DNA of 64,000 nucleotides, from positions 1 to 64,000 of the forward strand of contig JAPOQA010000070.1 in the NCBI GenBank assembly GCA_026710945.1, in the 5' to 3' direction. Of this stretch, positions 41,940 through 51,027 are shown piece after piece (position 1 is the stretch's first letter; each line of letters opens with the position of its first letter). The DNA is from Chloroflexota bacterium. GTDB taxonomy: Bacteria > Chloroflexota > UBA11872 > VXOZ01. A program made the position numbers and the translations under genes. A model generated the notes under the pieces. It did not search any database. It was given only the letters and a program-made list of their open reading frames with translations, and was not told where the DNA came from.

Positions 41940-43096
41940 CCTATTTCGACTGCTTTGCCGGCGCCTCGGGCGATATGATGCTTGGCGCTCTGGTAGATGG
42001 CGGGTGGGCGCTGGAAGATCTCAAGGCGACCTTTGCCAAGATCCCGCTCGGCGGCTACGAAGTTCGGGCGGAAGAGGTGCGCAAGGGTTTGCTCCGTGCT
42101 CTGCAAGTTCACATCGACATCGATGCACACGAGCACAAGGTAGAACGTAATCTTGGCGATATCGTGCAACTGCTCAAGACGAGTAATCTGGAAGACGACG
42201 TTGCTGTTACGAGCGAGAGGCTCTTTGTCCGGTTAGCAGAAGTAGAGGGCCGTATGCACGGAGTTGCGCCGGAGGCGGTGCATTTTCATGAAGTCGGCGC
42301 GGTGGATTCTATACTTGATATCGTTGGTGTGGTCGCGGGACTGAAGGCGCTCGGCGTTGAGCGCGTTGTTTGCTCGCCCGTGAATGTTGGCGGCAGCCCC
42401 CCTATTCAAACCCGTCACGGCTGGTGGCCGATTCCGGGTCCGGCGACGCTGGACCTCATGAAGGAGAAGCCAATCTATGCCACACCGGACATGGGCGAGA
42501 CGCTCACTCCCACCGGGGCGCTCGTGCTCAGCGAGTTAGCGGACACATTCGGCCCCATACCAACAATGCAGGTGGACCGCATTGGCTACGGCGCGGGTAT
42601 GCGCGACACTGACATCCCCAACGTCTTACGCCTCATCATCGGGGAGGAGTCTGTTGGTAACGCTACTGGCATGGCGACTGTGATCGAAACCACCATCGAC
42701 GATATGAATCCGCAGTTGTATGGACATGTTGCCGCGCTCTTGTTTGCAGCCGGCGCGCTGGATGTGACGCTGACCCCGGTCCAAATGAAGAAAGGACGGC
42801 CCGGGCATGTGCTCAGTGTGCTCACGGAGGCCGCAGACCATGCGCCTCTCCTGGACATAATCTTTCGAGAGACAACGACGATTGGCGTGCGGCTGCATCG
42901 GGTCGAGCGGATCAAGCTTGAACGGCAGGTAGAGCACGTGGATACACCGTGGGGCACGGTGCGCCGCAAGGTGGCGCATTGGCGCGGCAAGGTTGTGAAT
43001 CGTAGCCCCGAGTACGAGGACTGCCTGCGGGTCGCTACGGCGGCGCAGGTGCCGGTAAAAGAGGTAATGGACTTCGTGCGGACAGCGGGACAGTAG
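41930..43096 (+). CDS. larC: nickel insertion protein LarC
   Basis: 388 residues. LarC inserts nickel into the dithio-dicarboxylated pyridine nucleotide using CTP. It starts RIAYFDCFAGASGDMMLGAL, and the HFHEVGAVDSILDIVGVV and PGPATLDLMK blocks are present, followed by the C-terminal half ETTIDDMNPQLYGHVAALLF and the RRKVAHWRGKV region. In Lactobacillus plantarum LarC is assembled from two frames by ribosomal frameshift, whereas here it is one continuous frame. The start ATG 41930 lies inside larB, ten bases before its stop, which suggests coupling. Confidence 0.93.
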   Translation: MRIAYFDCFAGASGDMMLGALVDGGWALEDLKATFAKIPLGGYEVRAEEVRKGLLRALQVHIDIDAHEHKVERNLGDIVQLLKTSNLEDDVAVTSERLFVRLAEVEGRMHGVAPEAVHFHEVGAVDSILDIVGVVAGLKALGVERVVCSPVNVGGSPPIQTRHGWWPIPGPATLDLMKEKPIYATPDMGETLTPTGALVLSELADTFGPIPTMQVDRIGYGAGMRDTDIPNVLRLIIGEESVGNATGMATVIETTIDDMNPQLYGHVAALLFAAGALDVTLTPVQMKKGRPGHVLSVLTEAADHAPLLDIIFRETTTIGVRLHRVERIKLERQVEHVDTPWGTVRRKVAHWRGKVVNRSPEYEDCLRVATAAQVPVKEVMDFVRTAGQ

Positions 43097-43210
43097 CGCC
43101 GGATCACTTTGCCACTATGCGGGGCTGTTATCATAGAATGTGAGGGGCGCGCTGCTACGAACGGCACGTGCCGGGGCGAAAGCAACCGTTGAGCAGAAGG
43201 GGTGCCGAAT

Positions 43211-43711
43211 ATGGGGTCTTCTGAGGTGCGGCCGGAACAGGCGCCGGCAGGCAATGACGTTTCGGAAGACGCTTCTCAAGAAGCAATGAGTGACGGCGAT
43301 CAACAGGCTGCCGGAGACGCTTCGGAAGTTGACGAACGCTTTCAGATCACAAACAGTCTCGTGCGGCACGTGGTCGCCGATGATATCGACATGCAGAACA
43401 CGGCTACCGGCGTCGTGCAGGCGGAGGCTGCGTCGCTGCAACAAGGGCTGACAGGGATCGCTGCCGGCCACGAAGTCAGCGTAACCGAAGGGGCAACATG
43501 GCTGGTGGTTGGCGGCAGCGTGGATACGAACTACTCCGTGTCGCAGTGGATCGTCGGCGGGCAGATCGAGGCGGAGCAGGTTGCCAGCGTGGTGGTGGTC
43601 GGCGGTCGCGTTAATGGCAACGTCAACACGCTTCTCGATACGCGCGGCGCGGCGATCTGCGGTCTCGTAATCGGACTCTGCTACGTGCTCTTTCGTCTCA
43701 TTCGCCGCTGA
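43211..43711 (+). CDS. predicted beta-solenoid-like tail-anchored protein, unknown function
   Basis: 166 residues with no family I recognise. Residues after about 40 repeat a pattern of short hydrophobic strands and polar turns: IDMQNTATGVVQAEAASLQQ, HEVSVTEGATWLVVGGSV, VSQWIVGGQIEAEQVASVVV, VGGRVNGNVNTLL. This resembles small right-handed beta-helix proteins such as bactofilins, which carry similar VxGxVxGNV steps. The last ~20 residues (AAICGLVIGLCYVLFRLIRR) form a single transmembrane segment followed by basic residues, so it is probably tail-anchored with the solenoid in the cytoplasm. ATG 43211 is nine bases after AAGGGG (43196-43201). Function not assigned. Confidence 0.7.
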   Translation: MGSSEVRPEQAPAGNDVSEDASQEAMSDGDQQAAGDASEVDERFQITNSLVRHVVADDIDMQNTATGVVQAEAASLQQGLTGIAAGHEVSVTEGATWLVVGGSVDTNYSVSQWIVGGQIEAEQVASVVVVGGRVNGNVNTLLDTRGAAICGLVIGLCYVLFRLIRR

Positions 43712-43931
43712 GCGACACTTGGACGGGAGCCTCGTGTTCCAGGTGCGGGACAAGCTCTGCAGTACCTGGGTTAGCAAGTGGCATTGTGCTCTCCCATTCA
43801 GAGGCTCATGCACGACTTGGGCCTGAGATTGAACTGACCCCCTCTCCTTGAAACAGATCTGAATCGCTCAGGCCTGAAGCCGATTGGTTCGCAATCAAAC
43901 GCCAAGGCACCCGCTAGAAAGGGATTGTCTC

Positions 43932-44729
43932 ATGCAGCTCACGGATACCGTTCATCTCGTTGGTAGCGGCCAGAACGGCTTCAGCCTTACCCACCCGTTG
44001 GATTGCCATGTGTATCTGCTGGACGGCGGTACGGAGCTGGCAATCATTGACACCGGCGTGGGCAGAGACGTGCCGGCGATTGTGGGCCAGATAGAGGCGG
44101 CAGGCTTTCGGCCCAGCGACATTACGAAGATTCTCATCACGCACCTGCACCTCGATCATGCCGGCGGCGCGGCGGAATTGCAGCAACTATGTGGTGCCGA
44201 AATAGTCGCTTCCCAGGACGTGGCAGGTTGGCTTGAGACGGGTGATGAGGAGGCCGCGAGCCTGGTGGCCGCGCGTCAGACGGGAATGTATCCGGTAGAA
44301 AACCGCCTGCGGCCGGTTTCCTCCGCCACCGGAGCTTCAGGTGGCGACGTAATTCGTGTGGGTTCCCTCGCTGTAACGGTAGTGAAAGCCGATGGGCATA
44401 GCCAGGGTCACCTGGCATTTCTGGTTGACGAGCGCGCCGCAAGCGACGACTGTGCGGAACGTGCAGACTGCACGGAATACAACGACTGCGTTCGCCGTGC
44501 CCTCTTTTGCGGCGACGCCCTCTTCTTTGGCGGGCGCATCCTGCTCCAGAACATTTGGGATTGCTCGCTTGAGGAGTCCATCGCCACCGTAAGGCGCTTT
44601 GCCAAACTGGAATTCACGCAGTTCTTCCCCGGCCACGTGGGCTTCAGCTTGCAAGACGGCAAGCGCCACGTCGACGCCGCCATGGCGCACATCAACCAAC
44701 TTCTCCCTCCCCCACAGCTTGAAGCGTAG
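43932..44729 (+). CDS. metallo-beta-lactamase fold hydrolase with cysteine-rich insert
   Basis: 265 residues. The metallo-hydrolase signature HLHLDHAGG (THLHLDHAG) supplies the zinc ligands, an ADGHSQGHLAF block has the next His, LFCGDALFF the bridging Asp, and FFPGHVGF the last His. The GHSQGHL and CGDALF blocks are normally close; here about 20 extra residues rich in Asp and Cys (DDCAERADCTEYNDCVRRAL) lie between them. The fold is glyoxalase II/quorum-lactonase-like, so the substrate could be a thioester or lactone. AAAGGGA (43918-43924) is well placed for ATG 43932, better than the in-frame upstream start at 43884. It is convergent with the M20 gene. Confidence 0.88.
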   Translation: MQLTDTVHLVGSGQNGFSLTHPLDCHVYLLDGGTELAIIDTGVGRDVPAIVGQIEAAGFRPSDITKILITHLHLDHAGGAAELQQLCGAEIVASQDVAGWLETGDEEAASLVAARQTGMYPVENRLRPVSSATGASGGDVIRVGSLAVTVVKADGHSQGHLAFLVDERAASDDCAERADCTEYNDCVRRALFCGDALFFGGRILLQNIWDCSLEESIATVRRFAKLEFTQFFPGHVGFSLQDGKRHVDAAMAHINQLLPPPQLEA

Positions 44730-44848
44730 TTGGGAGCGCGGAAACGCCTCACGCTAGGAGCATGTTCCGCCGAAGGGCTGGTGGGTTGTATCTCCGTGTC
44801 TACTAGTGCTAAGGGCAACTGCGTCAATGAGCGAGGTCACCCCATAGC

Positions 44849-44869
44849 AGCAATCCAAGACGGATTGCT
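44849..44869. terminator. 8-bp stem-loop after the M20 peptidase gene
   Basis: AGCAATCC (44849-44856) and GGATTGCT (44862-44869) are perfect inverted repeats around a five-base loop, three bases past the minus-strand stop codon at 44872. No T-tract follows on either strand, so termination is only possible, not shown. Confidence 0.4.
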
Positions 44870-44871
44870 CG

Positions 44872-46050
44872 CTAGGGCTTGAACTCGCGGGCGATTTGGG
44901 CGTAGATGTCGGCGCTTTGAGCGACTTCGGTGAGGTCGACGCGTTCGTGGTCGGTGTGGGCGTAGCCGATGTCGCCGGGGCCATAGACGATGCAGGGCAC
45001 ACCGCTCTTGACTTGCAGTTTGCTGGCGTCGGTGCCGTAGGTCACGCCCTGCGGCTCCGGCGGGAGGTTGTGTGCCCGCAGCGCGCGCATAGCGGCCTGC
45101 ACGATCTCCTCGTCTTCAGCCGTATCCAGCGGCCAATCGGCGAGGTCGCGCGAGGCGACACTGGGATGCAAGTCCGGCTTGGTTGCAGCGAGTTGCTCCA
45201 TGGCCTCTTCGAATTCCCGGATTGACCCCTCCGAAGTCTCACCTGGAATGATGCGGCGGTCTACCACCACCTCGCAGGTCTCCGGAATCACATTGGCCGC
45301 GTGGCCGCCGTGGATGATACCGATGGCCCAGGTGGGATACCCCACCAGCGCATGCGAGCGCGCCGCAAAGCGCGGGTCCAGCGTTTCGCGCAAGTGGTGA
45401 ATGACGTCGACCATTTGGTAAATCGCGTTGTTACCCCGTTCAGGCTGGCTGCTATGGGCGGGCCTGCCCTTGGTTTGCAGCGTGAAGCGCACCGCGCCTT
45501 TCGTGGCGGTCACCAGCTCTAGCCTTGTTGGTTCGCCAATCACTGCTGCTGTTACTTCAATCCCTTGCTCTATGAATCCGACGATGCCGCGAAAGCGGTA
45601 CTCTTCATCAACGACGCCGAGCAATCCTATGTCATAGTCAAGGTCTTCCGGGTGCTTTGCCAGTTCGCGGATTGCCAGTATCATGCCCGCCAGGCAGCCC
45701 TTGGCATCGCAGGAGCCCCGCCCGTGCAGCGTGGTCCCCTCCACCCGTGGCTCCAAGGCTTCCGGCCCCCACGTATCTACGCCGACCGTATCCATGTGGC
45801 ACTCGAAGAGCAAAAGACCCTTGGAGTTGGGCACGCGCAGCCGGCCGAAGACGTTAGACCGCCCCGGCAGCACCTCGTGTTGCTGAGTCTCCATGCCGAG
45901 GTCCTGTAGCTGAGACTCGACGAAGTCGGCAAGCCCGCTTTCGCCGCCGGAGCCATCGGCCATAAAGGCCGGGTTCATGCTCGGAATGCTTACGAGGGCG
46001 GAAAGTAGCTCGGCAGTTGCTTGTATGCGGCTGGCATCGACGGCGCTCAT
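44872..46050 (-). CDS. M20 family metallopeptidase (ArgE/DapE-like)
   Basis: 392 residues. The zinc-peptidase motifs are LFECHMDTV (first His and Asp), GRGSCDAKGC (bridging Asp), GVVDEEYRFRG (catalytic Glu) and IGEPT. A dimerisation domain with GRPAHSSQPERG and the conserved His in the last third follow. Such enzymes hydrolyse N-acyl amino acids, dipeptides or N-succinyl-diaminopimelate; the exact substrate is not clear from sequence. It has the usual ArgE/DapE length. There are no arg or dap genes nearby, so a catabolic amidohydrolase role is more likely. Confidence 0.88.
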   Translation of the reverse strand: MSAVDASRIQATAELLSALVSIPSMNPAFMADGSGGESGLADFVESQLQDLGMETQQHEVLPGRSNVFGRLRVPNSKGLLLFECHMDTVGVDTWGPEALEPRVEGTTLHGRGSCDAKGCLAGMILAIRELAKHPEDLDYDIGLLGVVDEEYRFRGIVGFIEQGIEVTAAVIGEPTRLELVTATKGAVRFTLQTKGRPAHSSQPERGNNAIYQMVDVIHHLRETLDPRFAARSHALVGYPTWAIGIIHGGHAANVIPETCEVVVDRRIIPGETSEGSIREFEEAMEQLAATKPDLHPSVASRDLADWPLDTAEDEEIVQAAMRALRAHNLPPEPQGVTYGTDASKLQVKSGVPCIVYGPGDIGYAHTDHERVDLTEVAQSADIYAQIAREFKP

Positions 46051-46412
46051 AGAAGTCCTAATTCCTATCGTTTTGGGGTGTGCTCTATACAGGCTTTCGC
46101 TTCATGGTAGCAGATTCGATGATAGCGGGAGGGGTGCCTGTTTTCATGAAAACGGGATAGCTACACTCCCAATTGAGACCTTTACGAATTGCTTTCCCTT
46201 GAGGGAGAGAGATCGGGATTGGGGTGAAGAACGGCTTGAAGGCGAGCAATGCCAAGCCATCCACTCCCCCTGAATTCCGGCTAAAGCCGGAATGACGGGG
46301 TGATTTGCGGGTTTCCCCATAGAGGGAACCGGCATCCGCACCGGGGTCTTCACTCGCCTGTGGAGGGCACGAGTAACCGCCAGTTTCGTCCGAGCGCCTC
46401 TCAAACGGGTGG
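46051..46412. other. 362-base intergenic region with one family C repeat
   Basis: Separates the M20 gene and the antiporter gene, both minus strand. It contains the hairpin repeat at 46271-46299. I see no other gene or clear promoter. A GC-rich stretch follows toward the antiporter stop. Confidence 0.5.
46271..46299. repeat. dispersed repeat, family C
   Basis: ATTCCGGCT-AA-AGCCGGAAT is a perfect nine-base stem with a two-base loop, flanked by TGA and GACGGG. It matches 5834-5861 in its outer bases. Confidence 0.65.
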
Positions 46413-48035
46413 CTAGTGCGCCCCGCGGGCTTCCAGCGTTATGAGATCCACAACGTCCTGCCGGGAAACCACTCCGAGAAACTTCCCACTGTCCTCTTCC
46501 ACCACCGGAATGACTGTTAGTGAGTTTTCCATCATGCGTTGGAGCACGTCTTCTATCGGCTCGTCGGGTCGGGCCATTGGTGTCTTGCGGCGCACGACTT
46601 TCTCCAACTGAGTCGTGGGCCATGCTTCCTTCGGCAAGTAGCGCAGCATGCCCAATGAAACAATTCCGGAGATGTTCCCATTATCCGCGATCACATAGTC
46701 GTGTTGCTGGGGGATGAGCCACTGATCCACGAACTTTCGCACCGAAATCTGCGGTTCAGGATAGCTACGCGTGCGGTCAAGTATGTCGTTGACGGTAATG
46801 TCGTCGAGGGCAAAGCGCGCCAGAGATGCCGGAATTGAATCGGGCAGCGTTGTATGTTCCGAAGGCTTGGCGCGGTTTACGGCATAGTTGATCACCGACG
46901 GCGCCAGCAAGATGTACGCAAACATGATGAGCACGAGGAGTGAAAAGATGTCATCCCCGATAATGCCGGTTTCCAGGAGCACCAAGAGCAATGCAATTTC
47001 CGCTACGCCCTTTGCCATCAGCCCCGTCGCGAGGGCGAACGGCATTTCCAGCCGCGATACAAAGGCGCCGACGAGAGAACCGGCGAATTTGCCCACGAGC
47101 GGAACACTCACCAGCGCGATAATAGTCTCAATCGGCAACTCCGTGAATGAGAGACTGAGATGCAGTCCCGCCGAGGCGAAGAAGAGGGGCACGAACAACC
47201 CTTCGGCAGCGCTCCGCATGCCCGGTACGATGTCCTGGCGCAGTTGGTAAGGCAGACCGGAGAGGGCGGCGCCAAAGAGCAATGCCCCCAGTGAGCCGTG
47301 GGTGCCCACAGCTTCGGAGATTCCAACCACTACAAAGAGCCCGCCGATGAGTAAGCCGAATGAGAGTTGGGGCACGTGCAACGTACGTTTCAAGAGTACG
47401 ATCAAAGGCGGGATCACGCGACTGGAGAGAATCCACGTAACGAGCGTGAAGCCGACGATCTTCGCCAGGAGAATGAGGATGCTCTGCACGTTGATTTCCG
47501 CCACGTGCTCGCCAATAGTAAACCCCACAATGAGCAGCGCGATCAATTCCGCAATCAGAACGGTGACGAAAATCTGGATGCCGATTGGCTTGCGCAGATG
47601 ACCTTCATCGGCGAGAACTTTGCTTACCAAACCAAGGCTGGAAAGCGACAGGATCCCTGACAATGCCAGCGCTTCCGTGAAGTCCAGGCCCAGTCCGAAG
47701 TCAAAGAAAATATCGGAGGTAACGCCAAGCGCCAGCAGGAGAGAAATCATGACCGATAGGGTCGCGGCCACAAAGAAACGACCGCGGATTGTGGCTATAA
47801 AGCCGGAAATATCAATCTCATCGAGGCCAATGAGAAAGAAGAAGAGAAAGATGCCGATGCCGAGCAGTACCTGCAATTCTTCCGTCGGCTCGATGACGCC
47901 GGCAATTGGGCCTAACGCCACGCCCGCCGCAGTAAATGCCACGATAGAGTTAAGTCGAAACCGCCGGAGCACACCCTCCAAGAGCTTGGCGACGACGATT
48001 AGCAGCCCAATTGAGAGTATGACATCGAAAGCCAC
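46413..48035 (-). CDS. CPA2-type cation:proton antiporter with C-terminal CBS pair
   Basis: 540 residues. The N-terminal ~390 residues form a dozen membrane segments of the CPA2 (KefB/Nha-like) fold: RFRLNSIVAFTAAGVALGPI, ALALSGILSLSSLGLVSKVL (helix with the family's TD/SS break), and VPLFFASAGLHLSLS. The C-terminal half has a cytoplasmic CBS pair (ITVNDILDRTRSY, SGIVSLGMLRYLP; ARPDEPIEDVLQRMM, FLGVVSRQDVVDLI) instead of the RCK/TrkA-N domain of KefB. CBS domains usually bind adenosyl ligands, so regulation by nucleotide level is plausible. The transported cation cannot be read from sequence. Confidence 0.9.
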   Translation of the reverse strand: MAFDVILSIGLLIVVAKLLEGVLRRFRLNSIVAFTAAGVALGPIAGVIEPTEELQVLLGIGIFLFFFLIGLDEIDISGFIATIRGRFFVAATLSVMISLLLALGVTSDIFFDFGLGLDFTEALALSGILSLSSLGLVSKVLADEGHLRKPIGIQIFVTVLIAELIALLIVGFTIGEHVAEINVQSILILLAKIVGFTLVTWILSSRVIPPLIVLLKRTLHVPQLSFGLLIGGLFVVVGISEAVGTHGSLGALLFGAALSGLPYQLRQDIVPGMRSAAEGLFVPLFFASAGLHLSLSFTELPIETIIALVSVPLVGKFAGSLVGAFVSRLEMPFALATGLMAKGVAEIALLLVLLETGIIGDDIFSLLVLIMFAYILLAPSVINYAVNRAKPSEHTTLPDSIPASLARFALDDITVNDILDRTRSYPEPQISVRKFVDQWLIPQQHDYVIADNGNISGIVSLGMLRYLPKEAWPTTQLEKVVRRKTPMARPDEPIEDVLQRMMENSLTVIPVVEEDSGKFLGVVSRQDVVDLITLEARGAH

Positions 48036-48265
48036 AATAAGACTTCCTTTAGTTGGTACTCGGTCTAACTCTAACTATGCAATAATGCGAAATCTTGACT
48101 AGCATACTATCAAATGAAGTGCTGGATGCAAAGTCAGGTCTCCCACCCACGTTCTTTCTCACGGAAAGCATACGTGACTTAGTCTGGAATACGCTAGAAT
48201 GGAGAACGCTGCGCTCGGTTGCCGGGGCGCACGTGCAACAGTCCAGTGTGAGAGAGGTAGCCGTT

Positions 48266-49309
48266 ATGAAATCGCATTTCCCCAGCTTGCGCGTGGGTGT
48301 TGTTGGACTCGGAGTAGGCCGGAGATTCGTTGAAGCGTTCGCTGCGCATCCCCACGCGACGGTCACCGCCATTTGCGGTAAGGAGCGAGACGTGCTTGCG
48401 GCGGTCAGTCAAGAGCATGCAAATGTGCGCTGCTACACGGACTTCGCCGAGATTGTGGCCGATCCGGACATCGAGCTCTTGGTAATTGCGACACCCCACG
48501 CGCTTCATGCCTCCATGGCGGTGCAGGCTCTGCACGCCGGCAAGCACGTCATTGTGGAGAAGCCGATGTGCATTTCGCTCCAGGAGTGCGAGGCAATGAT
48601 TCGGGCGGTGGAGGAATCTGGGAAGCTGCTGGCGGTCGATCAGGTCTTGCGGTTCTATCCCTACTACCAGTCAATCAAGGAACACCTTGTCGGTGGGGGA
48701 TTGGGAGACATCTACTATGCCGAGGCCGACTACCTTCACAACACTGCCCGGCTAATTCGCGAACGGACTGTATGGCGCGGTTCCGCCGAACACTCGCATT
48801 ACCCCATACTTGGCGGTGGCTCGCATTCTCTCGATATGCTGCGCTGGCTCGTCGGTGAAGTAGACCGAGTCCATTGCGAGGCAGCGGGACGAGCTCTGCC
48901 GGACTTTCCCTTCCCGGACTGTATGATTGCGAATTTGCACTTTGTAAACGGCGCCGTAGGGAAGTGCACTACCTCATACGGCCTGGTGCGAGAGACAATG
49001 CACAACCTGGTACTCTTCGGTACCGACGGCACGATCGAGCGCGCGCGAGGGCAGCAGGATCGCGACAAACAGTTTGTCTCTTCAGCAAATCACGCGTTTG
49101 ATGAAGAAGCATGGCCTGTGCCGTTTCAACCCCCAGGCGGAAAACCCATTGCCGCCGTGGTCGATCACGTATACCAGTGTGTGGTCAAGAACGAAACTCC
49201 CCTCACCAACGTGTGGGAGGGGGCCAACACGGTCGCCGTGGCGCTTGCCGCGATTGAATCTTGGCAGACCGGTATGCCGGTTCAACCTGCACACTTCAGG
49301 CCGGCATGA
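48266..49309 (+). CDS. Gfo/Idh/MocA family oxidoreductase coupled to an EamA transporter
   Basis: 347 residues. Rossmann start VGVVGLGVGRRFVEAF (GxGxGxxF), catalytic signature KHVIVEKPMCISLQECEAM, then a C-terminal domain with YHRTARLIR-like and GGGSHSLDMLRWLVG blocks. An NAD(P)-dependent sugar- or cyclitol-type dehydrogenase. The chosen start ATG 48266 has AGAGAGG (48251-48257) nine bases upstream; the open frame begins at TTG 48095, but the region before 48266 is unlike the family. Its stop overlaps the EamA transporter start (ATGA, 49306-49309), so the two are almost certainly translated together. Confidence 0.87.
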   Translation: MKSHFPSLRVGVVGLGVGRRFVEAFAAHPHATVTAICGKERDVLAAVSQEHANVRCYTDFAEIVADPDIELLVIATPHALHASMAVQALHAGKHVIVEKPMCISLQECEAMIRAVEESGKLLAVDQVLRFYPYYQSIKEHLVGGGLGDIYYAEADYLHNTARLIRERTVWRGSAEHSHYPILGGGSHSLDMLRWLVGEVDRVHCEAAGRALPDFPFPDCMIANLHFVNGAVGKCTTSYGLVRETMHNLVLFGTDGTIERARGQQDRDKQFVSSANHAFDEEAWPVPFQPPGGKPIAAVVDHVYQCVVKNETPLTNVWEGANTVAVALAAIESWQTGMPVQPAHFRPA

Positions 49310-50181
49310 TATTCATTGCCGGTCAAGTCTTCGGCAACTTTGTGTTTGCCATGTCACTGCGCCTGGCGCGGGGCAAGCAGTACCACTATTTGACCGTAGG
49401 AACTATCAACTATGCGGTAGCGGCGCTGCTGGCTGTCACCTGGGCGGTGCTGAACGGTATTCCCGACCTGGACGTGCGCGTAATTGTCTTGGGAGCTATC
49501 AACGGACTCCAATACCAGATCAGCCTGGCGGTGCTGTTTACGGTAGTAGAGCTCGTCGGTATTGGTGTAACGTTTGGCATCATTCGTCTTTCAATCGCGT
49601 TGCCAACGCTGGCGTCGGTCTTTTTGTGGGGGGAGCAGCCGGCCGCGCTCCAAGTGGTCGGTCTCGCGCTCGCGTTCGTAGCTTTGCCGCTGTTGGGCGC
49701 GGACGCGCACCAGGCAGCGCGTAACGGACGCGGGCACTCGCTGCGGACGTGGAGCGTGTTGCTGGTGGTGCTAGTTCTGTCCGGCGTGGGATTTACCGCG
49801 GCAAAAGCGTTTGCCGTGTGGAGTACACCGGAGTATCAACCACTGTATACTGCTTCCGTGTTCGTGACCGCGACCTTAGGCGCCGCGTTTGTCTGGCCCT
49901 TGCGCAAGCGTTTCCGCTTGCCGGAATGGAGGACCGCTTCGCTGCGGCACAACATCGGCTTGGGTGTGTTGATGGGTGCAGCCAATCTCTTTCAAATTGC
50001 CATGCTGCTCCGTGCGCTGGAGGTCCTCCCCGGCACGATCGTGTTTCCGCTGGCTGCAACCGTGGGCTTGGCAACGACCTTGATCGGTGGCATGGTGCTG
50101 TTTGGCGAGCGGTTTGGACGACTCACCGCCACCGGCATTGTATTGGGGATGTTTGCCATTGTCTTTATCAACGCGCGTTAG
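49306..50181 (+). CDS. EamA/DMT family transporter
   Basis: 291 residues with about ten transmembrane segments in two EamA repeats. The first half contains QVFGNFVFAMSLRLARG and FGIIRLSIALPTLASVFLWG, the second GVLMGAANLFQIAMLLRALE and ATTLIGGMVLFGERFG. DMT transporters export amino acids, metabolites or sugars. The start ATG at 49306 lies within the previous oxidoreductase's stop codon (ATGA), and no other start nearby fits. A partner role for the oxidoreductase product is likely, e.g. exporting a compound it makes or importing its substrate. Direction not readable. Confidence 0.85.
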   Translation: MIFIAGQVFGNFVFAMSLRLARGKQYHYLTVGTINYAVAALLAVTWAVLNGIPDLDVRVIVLGAINGLQYQISLAVLFTVVELVGIGVTFGIIRLSIALPTLASVFLWGEQPAALQVVGLALAFVALPLLGADAHQAARNGRGHSLRTWSVLLVVLVLSGVGFTAAKAFAVWSTPEYQPLYTASVFVTATLGAAFVWPLRKRFRLPEWRTASLRHNIGLGVLMGAANLFQIAMLLRALEVLPGTIVFPLAATVGLATTLIGGMVLFGERFGRLTATGIVLGMFAIVFINAR

Positions 50182-50196
50182 TCAGGGGGTCGAGCA

Positions 50197-50970
50197 ATGC
50201 TTGGCGCAATAGCTGGTGATGTGATCGGCTCGGTACACGAGTATACTGCTACCAAGACGAAAGACTTTCCGTTAATTGACCCCAAGTGCTTCTTTACCGA
50301 TGACTCAGTGTTGACTATCGCGTTGGCCGACGCGTTGCTGCACGATCTCGACTATGCTGTCACGCTCAAGGAGTACTATGGGCGCTATCCCGGTGCCGGA
50401 TATGGTACGAGTTTTCACGTCTGGGCAACGTCCGACTCGTTCGCGCCCTACAACAGTTGGGGCAACGGGTCGGCCATGCGAGTTAGCCCGGTAGCTTACG
50501 CTGCAAACAACCTCGAGGAGGCATTGGATCTGGCGGAACGCAGTGCTGCGGTTACGCATAACCATCCGGAGGGCATACGAGGCGCACAGGCCACTGCCGC
50601 CGCAGTTTTCCTTGCAAAGACCGGCCACGACAAGACCGAGATTAAAGAATTCGTGGAATCCTCGTGCGGTTACGACTTGCGGCAAACATTGGATGAAATC
50701 CGACCCTCATACAGCTTTGACGAATCGTGCCAGGGAACAGTGCCGCAGGCGATTACGGCTTTCTTGGAAGCAGAGGACTTCGAAGATACTATCCGCAACG
50801 CCATTTCACTTGGCGGCGATGCGGACACCCTGGCCTGTATTGCCGGGTCCATTGCGGAACCCTATTTTGGCGGCGTGCCGCCGGACATACGCGAGGAAGT
50901 CTTGCAACGGCTCGATGACCACTTGCTGGCAGTCGTCACCGAGTTTGAGCAGCGTGTGATGAATAGCTAG
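50197..50970 (+). CDS. ADP-ribosylglycohydrolase family protein
   Basis: 257 residues, the small form of the family. The Mg-binding acids are in GDVIGSVHEY and CFFTDDSVLTIALADAL, and in the C-terminal motif SLGGDADTLACIAGSIAEP. These are the di-metal sites of ADP-ribosylhydrolases such as DraG and ARH, which remove ADP-ribose from proteins. The N-terminal GAIAGD and SWGNGSAMRVSPVAY blocks are also typical. No ADP-ribosyltransferase is nearby. AGGGGG lies a few bases before ATG 50197. The gene converges with a VanW gene across a bidirectional terminator-like hairpin. Confidence 0.88.
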   Translation: MLGAIAGDVIGSVHEYTATKTKDFPLIDPKCFFTDDSVLTIALADALLHDLDYAVTLKEYYGRYPGAGYGTSFHVWATSDSFAPYNSWGNGSAMRVSPVAYAANNLEEALDLAERSAAVTHNHPEGIRGAQATAAAVFLAKTGHDKTEIKEFVESSCGYDLRQTLDEIRPSYSFDESCQGTVPQAITAFLEAEDFEDTIRNAISLGGDADTLACIAGSIAEPYFGGVPPDIREEVLQRLDDHLLAVVTEFEQRVMNS

Positions 50971-51027
50971 TGGCGGCGGTGGACGTTCTTGATTCTGCGT
51001 TACAAAATCCTCTGTCTTAAATGAAAC

